A stretch of 6,136 bases of DNA from Hyphomicrobiales bacterium (GTDB taxonomy: Bacteria > Pseudomonadota > Alphaproteobacteria > Rhizobiales > Aestuariivirgaceae), in assembly GCA_023266715.1 (NCBI GenBank), contig JAHFPK010000173.1, positions 1 through 6,136 on the forward strand, in the 5' to 3' direction. The notes beneath the pieces were generated by a model. It saw only the letters and a list, made by a program, of their open reading frames with translations, was not told the origin of the DNA and made no database searches. The stretch's first letter is position 1. Every line of letters starts with the position of its first letter. A program made the position numbers and the translations under genes. This document shows, in pieces, positions 1 to 5,971 of this stretch.

Positions 1-489
1 GTTCTTGACGGTCTTTTCGCCCTGATCGAGGAACTCGATCTCCAGCTTGTTGCCGATCTGCTGACGCACCACCGCCGAACAGGCAATGCCGCCCGGCCCC
101 GCCAGCGCCTCGAGCCTGGCCGCCATGTTGACGCCGTCGCCGTAGAAATCGTCGCCCTCGACGATGATGTCGCCGAGATTGATGCCGATGCGCAATTTGA
201 TGTGGCGGTCCTCGGGCACGCCTGCATTGCGCTCCGGCATGCCGGTTTGGATTTCAACCGCACAGCGGGCCGCGTCGAGGACGCTGCCAAACTCGATCAA
301 AAATCCGTCGCCCATCACCTTGAAGATGCGCCCGTTATGCTTGACGACGGTGGGATCGAAGAACTCGCGGCGGTGTTGCCGCAGTGCCCCCATGGTGCGC
401 TCTTCATTGGCTTCCATGAGACGGGTGTAGCCGACGACATCGGCCGCCAATATGGCAGCAAGTCTCCGTTCTACCCGCTCTTCTGACAT
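1..489 (-). CDS. Class III adenylate/guanylate cyclase, N-terminal catalytic domain (partial, 3' end outside window)
   Basis: Predicted to convert ATP to cyclic AMP in the cytoplasm. The visible 163 residues, read from the ATG at 489-487, form a nearly complete class III cyclase homology domain starting almost at the N-terminus (MSEERVERRLAAILAADVVG). Canonical residues are present: metal-binding Asp17 (in ADVVGYTRLM) and Asp61 (in KVMGDGF), purine-specifying Lys57 and Asp114 (in EGDDFYGDGVN), and transition-state Asn121 and Arg125 (in NMAARLE). The Lys/Asp pair points to ATP rather than GTP. Rhizobial proteins with this opening usually run to about 500-700 residues, with TPR or TolB-like repeats after the cyclase domain; that part lies beyond the window, so the sensor portion is unknown. 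The last residues (FLDQGEKTVKN) match the end of the cyclase domain in this family. Upstream, GGGAAAG is only a weak ribosome site. The gene is separated from the operon to its right by IS remnants and appears to be transcribed alone. Confidence 0.93.
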   Translation of the reverse strand, partial: MSEERVERRLAAILAADVVGYTRLMEANEERTMGALRQHRREFFDPTVVKHNGRIFKVMGDGFLIEFGSVLDAARCAVEIQTGMPERNAGVPEDRHIKLRIGINLGDIIVEGDDFYGDGVNMAARLEALAGPGGIACSAVVRQQIGNKLEIEFLDQGEKTVKN

Positions 490-515
490 AGTCTTTCCCG
501 GTTCCGCACGGAAAC

Positions 516-545
516 AGCCTACTCGAATATTTGACCGAATGGCAA
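516..545 (-). promoter_or_regulatory. Possible sigma-70-like promoter of the cyclase gene
   Basis: On the minus strand TTGCCA (545-540, five of six to TTGACA) is followed after 18 bases by TAGGCT (521-516, three of six to TATAAT). This would start transcription some 20 bases before the cyclase ATG. The -10 match is poor and the assignment is by eye only. Confidence 0.2.
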
Positions 546-615
546 ACTCATCATGCAAATGGACTGGATGGCTGCTAAGGGTCATTCACGTCGGTTTTGC
601 CATATCTGCGATATA

Positions 616-638
616 TCCGCTATCCGGCCCATAGCGGA
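616..638. repeat. Perfect 8-bp inverted repeat with 7-base loop
   Basis: TCCGCTAT (616-623) and ATAGCGGA (631-638) are exact reverse complements around the loop CCGGCCC. Neither strand has a T-run after the stem, so it does not look like an intrinsic terminator. It could be an operator-like dyad or part of a dispersed intergenic element. It lies about 130 bases upstream of the cyclase start. Confidence 0.6.
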
Positions 639-670
639 CCTGGCAGTTCGACGTTGCGAACGCCGGGATA

Positions 671-893
671 GGCGTGATTCAATCTCCTTAACCGGAGGCT
701 GGAATCATGAGATATGAATTCACGGACTTTGAGTGGACTGCCATCAGGCCGTTCCTCCCAAATAGCCGCGCGGTGTGCCGAGGGTTAACGACCGGCGTGT
801 CCTCAACGGGATTTTTTGGATATTGCGTTCAGGTGCACCGTGGCGCGACTTACCGGACGCTTTGGGTCCTACGCGCCCTGCTATAATCGCTTC
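671..893 (+). mobile_element. Truncated IS5-family element (5' end only)
   Basis: Contains the leader and N-terminal coding part of an IS5-family (IS427-like) transposase, broken off at 888-893 where IS481-type sequence begins on the other strand. The left boundary is uncertain: the leader GGCGTGATTC at 671-680 resembles what precedes such transposases, but no partner inverted repeat survives because the right end is gone. The element cannot be active. Confidence 0.6.
707..893 (+). pseudogene. IS5-family transposase fragment, frameshifted twice and truncated
   Basis: The ATG at 707 follows GGAGG by 8 bases and starts MRYEFTDFEWTAIRPFLPN, the typical opening of IS5/IS427-group transposases. 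The familiar continuation needs two frame changes. From 766 the second frame gives PRGVPRVNDRRVLNG, then FWILRSGAPWRDLPDA; from 861 the third frame gives FGSYAPCYNRF. Each step is explained by a one-base deletion, near 761-765 (AATAGCCG where AATAAGCCG is expected) and near 859-861. About 60 of the usual 250 or more residues remain, only the N-terminal DUF4096-type region, and the DDE catalytic residues are lost. Read without correction the frame stops at TAA 884-886. It is a dead gene. Confidence 0.85.
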
Positions 894-1024
894 CTCCATT
901 TGGCAACCGTCTTCTGATTAATGCCATGACGCTTGGCCAGCATTCTCAGGCTCTCTTGACTATTTTGTATTGCTCGACGGACTGCCTCTGTCGTTGTGGC
1001 GCTGCCGTGAAGAATTTGCCCCAT
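881..1024 (-). pseudogene. IS481-family transposase N-terminal fragment
   Basis: Minus-strand ATG at 1024-1022 starts MGQILHGSATTTEAVRRAIQ and runs on through SLRMLAKRHGINQKTVAKW to RKRL, ending at a TAG (883-881). This is the N-terminal helix-turn-helix of a well-known IS481-group transposase, ending exactly after the Lys-Trp-x-Lys-Arg motif that follows the recognition helix. Only 47 residues of roughly 300 survive. The DDE integrase core is missing, and the stop codon lies in IS5-derived DNA beyond the junction. Upstream GGAAGG (1036-1031) would serve as the ribosome site. The fragment might still give a small DNA-binding peptide, but the simplest reading is decay. Confidence 0.85.
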
Positions 1025-1080
1025 AGTGCTTCCTTCCATTCAGGAGACAATACTGCACCATCAAATGCCGGGACTAAACA
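888..1080 (-). mobile_element. Truncated IS481-family element with one terminus retained
   Basis: The presumed outer end reads TGTTTAGTCCCGG on the minus strand from 1080, in line with the TGT start of IS481-family termini. The distance from this end to the transposase ATG is 56 bases, normal for the family. The other terminus and most of the transposase are gone; the inner break lies at 888-893. The family call rests on the transposase fragment; the exact terminus is inferred. Confidence 0.6.
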
Positions 1081-1086
1081 CCTAGA
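1081..1086. other. Probable IS481-type target site (NCTAGN)
   Basis: TCTAGG on the minus strand (CCTAGA on plus) sits directly outside the presumed IS481 terminus. IS481 of Bordetella is known to insert at and duplicate NCTAGN. The second copy cannot be seen because the other IS end has been deleted. The TAG inside the motif is also the stop codon of the neighbouring PAS-like gene. Confidence 0.5.
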
Positions 1087-1927
1087 TCAGGCTGATCTCA
1101 ATTTTTGCAATTTCAGCCACGACACTAACGCTCATTAAATGCTCACTGTTCTCCCTTGGCACCACTATTCTTTGATATGGCACCCAATGTACAACGTTGT
1201 CAGGCATCCGCAGGGCAGCGAGCACATGATCGTAGCGTGGTTTTCCCGAGCGCAAGACGTGGGTGTAGGCTTCACTTACAACTTCATCATAGGAATTACC
1301 GCTCTTGCACGCGTATGACACCGGCGACATGCCGTAAAGCTTCGCGATCGTCGATTGCGCGCCAATGCGATCGACGCGGAATTTGCGCGATTGTTCCTCG
1401 TAAACGCAATCAACCGAATTTTCCGGCAAGATCGTGTGCTCCTGCCAGATCTTCTGCAACATGGGCGGCAGCATCTTTCCCTTCGGATCAAATTCCTCAA
1501 CGAAGGTTCGCTTGGTCAGATGCAGTTCACTTTTGGCAATAACTTGCTCGATCCTGTTAACGGCCTCGGCAACCGTAAAACAGGTCTCTTCAAACCAGCC
1601 GGAAAGGTAAAAACGCAGGACAATGGGCAAGCTGGCCGCGGGCAACCACTTGATGGCGTAGTAAAGAGAACCAAAACAGGGCGAGAAAACCGACCATTTG
1701 ATTTCTGTGCCAAGCGGGCCCGTTGTGACCCTCACAGCACCGTCATGGTTGAAACGCTCCGTTTCAACGTCATCGAGGATATGTTCGATGGACGAATCAG
1801 GAAGCTTCCGTCCCCCAGCTATCCAAAATCTTTGGCCCTGCATGACCTTATCCGCTGGTGCGGCTCCAATAATCCTTACAGTCCTTCCGTGAATTTCGTC
1901 ATCAAACTGTAAATGTCCATTTTCCAC
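1082..1927 (-). CDS. Uncharacterised protein with C-terminal PAS-like domain
   Basis: A 281-residue protein opened by GTG at 1927-1925 and ended by TAG at 1084-1082. Residues about 170-281 resemble a PAS-type ligand or sensing module found in alphaproteobacteria: RKFRVDRIGAQSTIAKLYG near 181-199, SPVSYAC, then RYDHVLAALRMP near 231-242, HWVPYQRIVVPRE, and a closing SVVAEIAKIEISLI. Residues 1-165 are not recognised; they include the aromatic stretch FGSLYYAIKWLPAA near 85-98 and RFYLSGWFEE near 105-114. No signal peptide, clear membrane helix, kinase, GGDEF or HTH domain is visible, so any output would come from a partner protein. The start is uncertain: the ribosome site is poor, and an ATG at 1929-1927, overlapping the GTG by one base, opens a different frame that ends after 17 codons. 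In-frame sequence continues upstream to a TGA but offers no start codon. It is separated from parC by 116 bases and its 3' end touches IS DNA. The function is unknown. Confidence 0.7.
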   Translation of the reverse strand: MENGHLQFDDEIHGRTVRIIGAAPADKVMQGQRFWIAGGRKLPDSSIEHILDDVETERFNHDGAVRVTTGPLGTEIKWSVFSPCFGSLYYAIKWLPAASLPIVLRFYLSGWFEETCFTVAEAVNRIEQVIAKSELHLTKRTFVEEFDPKGKMLPPMLQKIWQEHTILPENSVDCVYEEQSRKFRVDRIGAQSTIAKLYGMSPVSYACKSGNSYDEVVSEAYTHVLRSGKPRYDHVLAALRMPDNVVHWVPYQRIVVPRENSEHLMSVSVVAEIAKIEISLI

Positions 1928-2043
1928 ATCTTGCTGGTGGTGCGGATAATTTTGCGTTAAGATTCATAGCGTTATTTAATATCAGTTGAAGGATTGGGCC
2001 TGAATTGAGGAGGTAAATCCCTCATTTTGGAGCTCAAAAAGCG
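1928..2043. other. Intergenic gap between parC and the PAS-like gene
   Basis: This gap holds the parC 3' flank and the leader of the PAS-like gene. A 5-bp stem (TGAGG 2006-2010 with CCTCA 2020-2024, 9-base loop) is the only hairpin near the parC end. It has no following T-run on the minus strand, so no convincing intrinsic terminator is present and readthrough from parC cannot be excluded. Confidence 0.45.
1963..1990 (-). promoter_or_regulatory. Weak candidate promoter for the PAS-like gene
   Basis: On the minus strand TTCAAC (1990-1985), a 16-base spacer and TATGAA (1968-1963) lie in an AT-rich patch about 35 bases before the GTG start. Three and four of six bases match the sigma-70 consensus. 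This is a guess from position and base composition. Confidence 0.2.
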
Positions 2044-4287
2044 TTAACCAAAACGGTTGTTCTTTGGAAATCCCTTGGGCGGCAGGCGGCCTGCCTGGGC
2101 GCGTTCGCCCAGCCAATCCTTCAATTCTGTCACCGTAAAGTTCCGCCCCGATGAATCGATCCAGGACAGGCCCTCTTTCAGCTTGAAGGTTCGCGCGTCC
2201 GACAGGCCGCCATCCTTGAATTTCTGCATGCGAACGCCCTTTCCACGGGACATTTCCGGAAGCTCGGAAAGTTTGAAAATAACCAGCTTCCGGTTGTTGC
2301 CGACGGTTGCAACATAATCATCGGACTCGCCTACGCTGACACAGACCTGAGCTTCACTTGGCGCTTTCACATTCAACACCTGCTTGCCCTTGCGTGTGGT
2401 GGCCACGCATTCATCCTCAAGCACTATAAAGCCGTCACCGTCAGTTGAGGCTAGCAAACGCTTTGTGCCAGGCATATGCACAAACAACTCAACAATTGAA
2501 TCCGTAGAGTCGAGGTCGGCCATCAGGCGCACTGGTTCCCCGTGGCCGCGGCCGCCGGGAAGTTTTGCAGCCTCAAGGGTGAAAAATTTGCCCGATGACG
2601 AGAACAGGATGATCTTGTCGGTGGACTGGGCAGTGAAAACAAATTTCGCCTGGTCGCCGTCCTTGTAGGAAAGAGTCGAGGTATCCTCAATGTGGCCTTT
2701 CATGGCCCTGATCCAGCTCTTTTCACTGCATACGATGGTGACTGGTTCCTTCTCGATCATGGACTGTTCGAGGTCGAGATCGATTTCAGGGGCCTCAGCA
2801 AAATCGGTGCGCCTCTTACCGAGCGGGGTCTTCTTGCTGAATTTTTCTTTGACGGCTTTAATTTCTTCAGAAATCTGCTGCCATTGCTGATCGTCAGATT
2901 TGAGAAGCGCGTTCAGGCCCTTCTGTTCTTTGGTGAGATTTCCATTCTCAGTCCGGATCTCCATTTCTTCAAGTTTGCGGAGAGCCCGCAAACGCATATT
3001 CAAAATGGCTTCGGCCTGATTGTCAGTGAGCTTGAAGCGCTTCATCAAGGCGGGTTTCGGTTCATCTTCCTCGCGGATGATGCGGATGACTTCATCAAGG
3101 TTGAGATAGGCAATGAGGTAGCCACCCAGAATTTCCAGACGCCTGGCAATTTCGGCGAGGCGGAAATTGGTGCGGCGAACCAGTACGGTCTTGCGATGCT
3201 GAAGCCATTCGCGCAGAACGTCGGCCAGCGACATGACCACGGGAACCTTGCCACCGGACAGCACGTTCATGTTGAGCGGAATGCGCGCCTCAAGTTCCGT
3301 ATTGCGAAACATCTGCTCCATCATCAGGGTGGGATCGACGGTGCGGCTTTTGGGCTCCAGAACGATGCGAATATCTTCAGCGGACTCGTCCCTGATGTCG
3401 GCCAGAAGCGGCAGCTTTTTCGCCGTCAGGAGATCGGCACATTGTGCGATAAGGCGGCTTTTCTGCACGAGATAGGGAATCTCGGTAATGACGATTTGCC
3501 AGCCGCCGCGGCCCAAATCTTCCGTGGTCCAGCGGGCCCTGACACGGAAGCCGCCCCTGCCCGTTTTGTAAGCTTCGACAATTGAGGCGCGATCATCAAT
3601 GACGATGCCACCAGTCGGGAAATCGGGGCCGATCACAAATTGGGTGAGCTTCTCCACACCGGCATTCGGAAACTTTATCAGATGAAGGGCGGCATCACAA
3701 AGCTCGGCGGCATTGTGCGGCGGAATGGATGTAGCCATGCCAACCGCAATACCCGTGGCACCATTGGCCAACAGGTTCGGGAAAGCGCCAGGCAGTACAA
3801 TCGGTTCCTGCACTGTGCCATCGTAGTTGGCACGGAAATCAACCGTGTCTTCATCCAGATTTTCAAGCAATAGGCGCGCTACTTCCGTCATGCGCGCTTC
3901 GGTGTAGCGATAGGCGGCAGCGCTATCGCCGTCCACATTGCCAAAATTGCCCTGACCGTCAATTAGGGGATAACGCGAGGAAAAATCCTGGGCCAGGCGC
4001 ACGAGCGCATCATAAATCGACTGGTCGCCATGGGGATGGTAGCCACCCATCACATCGCCCACAATCTTTGCTGATTTCTTGAAAGCTGCGCCGGGGTCCA
4101 ATCGCAACAGGCGCATGACGTGAAGCAGGCGGCGATGAACTGGCTTCAGGCCATCGCGCACATCAGGCAAAGCGCGGTGCATGATCGTCGACAGCGCATA
4201 GGCGAGATAACGCTCTTCCAGCGCTTCGCGAAGCTGGATTGGCTCTACCTTGCTGGGGTTCTGGGGTGGTTTTGTGGGCTTGCTCAT
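2044..4287 (-). CDS. parC: DNA topoisomerase IV subunit A
   Basis: The breakage-reunion subunit, which acts with ParE to decatenate daughter chromosomes with ATP. At 747 residues it has the usual length for alphaproteobacterial ParC. The winged-helix region (about 27-150) contains ALPDVRDGLKPVHRRLL, the quinolone-pocket stretch HPHGDQSIYDALVRLAQ (84-100) and the catalytic Arg127-Tyr128 pair in AYRYTEARMT. The DNA-bending Ile is at 180 in GATGIAVGMAT, 52 residues after Tyr128 as in GyrA. The tower and coiled-coil gate (to about 490) include LTDNQAEAILNMRLRALRKL. The C-terminal beta-pinwheel (about 515-720) has degenerate blade motifs (GRGHGEPVR, RGKGVRM) but no GyrA-box, which supports ParC over GyrA. 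The ATG at 4287-4285 lies 16 bases after the RNase J stop and has no clear Shine-Dalgarno, so translation is probably coupled. Gln89 occupies the position of E. coli ParC Ser80, and Asp93 that of Glu84. Confidence 0.96.
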   Translation of the reverse strand: MSKPTKPPQNPSKVEPIQLREALEERYLAYALSTIMHRALPDVRDGLKPVHRRLLHVMRLLRLDPGAAFKKSAKIVGDVMGGYHPHGDQSIYDALVRLAQDFSSRYPLIDGQGNFGNVDGDSAAAYRYTEARMTEVARLLLENLDEDTVDFRANYDGTVQEPIVLPGAFPNLLANGATGIAVGMATSIPPHNAAELCDAALHLIKFPNAGVEKLTQFVIGPDFPTGGIVIDDRASIVEAYKTGRGGFRVRARWTTEDLGRGGWQIVITEIPYLVQKSRLIAQCADLLTAKKLPLLADIRDESAEDIRIVLEPKSRTVDPTLMMEQMFRNTELEARIPLNMNVLSGGKVPVVMSLADVLREWLQHRKTVLVRRTNFRLAEIARRLEILGGYLIAYLNLDEVIRIIREEDEPKPALMKRFKLTDNQAEAILNMRLRALRKLEEMEIRTENGNLTKEQKGLNALLKSDDQQWQQISEEIKAVKEKFSKKTPLGKRRTDFAEAPEIDLDLEQSMIEKEPVTIVCSEKSWIRAMKGHIEDTSTLSYKDGDQAKFVFTAQSTDKIILFSSSGKFFTLEAAKLPGGRGHGEPVRLMADLDSTDSIVELFVHMPGTKRLLASTDGDGFIVLEDECVATTRKGKQVLNVKAPSEAQVCVSVGESDDYVATVGNNRKLVIFKLSELPEMSRGKGVRMQKFKDGGLSDARTFKLKEGLSWIDSSGRNFTVTELKDWLGERAQAGRLPPKGFPKNNRFG

Positions 4288-4303
4288 GATTCGTGGCAGT
4301 ATA

Positions 4304-5971
4304 TCACGCGCGCTGCACGAGCACCTTGCAAACGGGCTTTTTGCCCCAGATTTGGTCGGCGGCGCGGCGCACTGCTATGCGAAGAGTTTCAGCGACCACG
4401 GCATCATCCTTGCGGCGGGGCCTTGGCATGGATTCGAAAGCATCCTCGGCCGCATCGAGGAGATCATCTTCCAGCCCTGCGGGCAGGCCATCGCCCATCA
4501 ATTGAATATCATCGGCGAGGTGGAGTTTGTCATCCAATGAAATGGACACAAAGACGACACCAACAGCGGAGAGTTTTCGGCGCTGCTTGGCAGGTCCTTC
4601 CTCGCTGGGAACGATGAGCTTGCCGTCGACATGCAAGCGACCAAAGGAGACTTCATCATTATTCTCCAGGGGCCCCGGGCATAGCCGCATCAAATGGCCA
4701 TCCAAGGGGGCGAGCGACTGAGGTATTCCGCAGGCCTTTGCAAATTTAGCGTGGGCGCGAAGGTGTCTGGCCTCGCCATGCATGGGGACTACGGCATTGG
4801 GCTTCAACCATTCATACATGGTTTTGAGTTCGCCTTGGCGCGGATGGCCCGAGGTATGAACGAGGGCCTCATCGGCGGTGATCACGTCAACGTCGAGCTT
4901 GGCCAAATTGTTGTGAACGAGGGAAACATCCTTTTCATTTCCCGGAATTGTGCGTGACGAGAAAATGACGACATCGCCCTTTTCGAGAGCGACATGGGGA
5001 TGCTGGTCTTCGCCAATCCGCGCAATTGCGGCGCGGGGTTCGCCCTGGCTTCCGGTACAGAGCAGCATGATCTTGTTGACGGGCAAATAGCCGAAGGATT
5101 CCTCGTCAAGAAATTCACCCGAATCGCGGAGGTAACCGCAGGCACGCGCCGCTTCGATAGTATTGCGCATGGCCCTGCCCGCGAGAACGACTTCACGGCC
5201 GTTGGCGCGGGCGGCACGCACGGCGGAAGCCACGCGCTCAACATGGGAGGCGAATGTTGTGATGGCGACACGTCCCTTGGCGTGTTTGACAATTTCCGAG
5301 ATGGTTGCCGCGACATCGTTTTCGCTTGGTGAAAAGCCTTCGCGGAGGACGTTAGTGGAATCGCAAACCAACACATCCACGCCCGCATTGCCGATCTCGG
5401 CCAGGCGTTTTTCATCAATGCCGGCACCAAAGGTGGGGGTGCGATCGATCTTCCAGTCACCGGAATGAAACACGGTTCCATAGCTTGTTTTGATCAGAAG
5501 CGCGCAGGGTTCCGGAATCGAGTGGGTGACGTTCACAAATTCCAGATCAAAGGAGCCGACTTTGAATTTGCTGCCCAGGGGAATGACGTGAACCTTCACA
5601 TCTTCATCAAGCCCATGCTCCTTGAGTTTGTTGTTCAGGAGAGCAGCGGCGAAGGGCGTGCAATAGACCGGGCATTTGAGTTGCGGCCAGAGCCATGGCA
5701 CGGCGCCGATGTGGTCCTCATGGCCGTGGGTGAGGACAAGGCCTGCAAGTTTCTTGCGATTTTTTGCGATGAAAGAAACGTCGGGCAAGACAACATCAAT
5801 GCCGGGTTCGGAATCCCCGCCAAATTTCACACCGAGATCGACCATGAGCCATTCACGGTCATCGCCGGAACCTGTGCCATAGCAATAGCAATTCATGCCG
5901 ATTTCGCCAGTGCCACCCAGGGGCAGCATTACCAGGTCCTTCACATGCACTTGTTTCTTTTTCGCGCTCAT
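4304..5971 (-). CDS. rnj: Ribonuclease J (metallo-beta-lactamase/beta-CASP exo- and endoribonuclease)
   Basis: A cytoplasmic RNase that degrades RNA 5' to 3' and can cut internally, acting in rRNA 5' maturation and mRNA turnover; alphaproteobacteria use it alongside RNase E. The metallo-beta-lactamase core carries PLGGTGEIGMNCY (17-29), the zinc motif HGHEDH (82-87), His150 (VTHSIPE) and Asp172 (FHSGDWK). The beta-CASP insertion begins near CDSTN (203-207) and includes TTFASHVERV (238-247). Near the end of the core are TSGHPRQGE (373-381, His376) and PMHGEARHL (396-404, His398). The C-terminal domain (about 460-555) is short but typical, and the 555-residue length is normal for the family. 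The ATG at 5971 is supported by AGGA (5980-5977) six bases upstream and overlaps the birA stop as ATGA. The birA-rnj order is also known in rhizobia such as Sinorhizobium. Confidence 0.96.
   Translation of the reverse strand: MSAKKKQVHVKDLVMLPLGGTGEIGMNCYCYGTGSGDDREWLMVDLGVKFGGDSEPGIDVVLPDVSFIAKNRKKLAGLVLTHGHEDHIGAVPWLWPQLKCPVYCTPFAAALLNNKLKEHGLDEDVKVHVIPLGSKFKVGSFDLEFVNVTHSIPEPCALLIKTSYGTVFHSGDWKIDRTPTFGAGIDEKRLAEIGNAGVDVLVCDSTNVLREGFSPSENDVAATISEIVKHAKGRVAITTFASHVERVASAVRAARANGREVVLAGRAMRNTIEAARACGYLRDSGEFLDEESFGYLPVNKIMLLCTGSQGEPRAAIARIGEDQHPHVALEKGDVVIFSSRTIPGNEKDVSLVHNNLAKLDVDVITADEALVHTSGHPRQGELKTMYEWLKPNAVVPMHGEARHLRAHAKFAKACGIPQSLAPLDGHLMRLCPGPLENNDEVSFGRLHVDGKLIVPSEEGPAKQRRKLSAVGVVFVSISLDDKLHLADDIQLMGDGLPAGLEDDLLDAAEDAFESMPRPRRKDDAVVAETLRIAVRRAADQIWGKKPVCKVLVQRA

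Larger units (their letters stand above)
490..706. other. Non-coding stretch between cyclase gene and IS5 remnant
   Basis: No convincing gene lies here. The short open frames across it show no recognisable protein. It holds the cyclase leader (roughly 490-560), a perfect inverted repeat at 616-638, and from about 671 the 5' leader of the IS5-family remnant. That leader has an imperfect hairpin (GATTC 676-680 and CTCC 684-687 against GGAG 694-697 and GAATC 702-706) and a good ribosome site, GGAGG, at 694-698. Confidence 0.5.

Noticed and set aside
926..1138. 70-codon plus-strand open frame over the IS481 remnant
   Set aside because: The opposite strand carries the recognisable transposase N-terminus; this frame is its shadow.
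1355..1912. 185-codon plus-strand open frame
   Set aside because: Antisense to the PAS-like gene. The minus-strand reading has recognisable PAS-like motifs, whereas this one has none.
2007..2014. Perfect plus-strand Shine-Dalgarno GAGGAGGT
   Set aside because: No ATG or GTG follows at a usable distance. The only start-like codon is a TTG with six sense codons before a stop, so it is probably chance.
2006..2024. Hairpin after parC as a terminator
   Set aside because: Stem of only five base pairs, nine-base loop, and no T-run on the minus strand.
2692..3585. 297-codon open frame on the plus strand
   Set aside because: It lies wholly antisense to parC, whose motifs and catalytic residues are unmistakable. 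The translation shows no family features and there is no ribosome site; it is a shadow of codon bias.
4882..5481. 199-codon minus-strand open frame inside RNase J
   Set aside because: Same strand, different frame from an intact RNase J; no recognisable protein.
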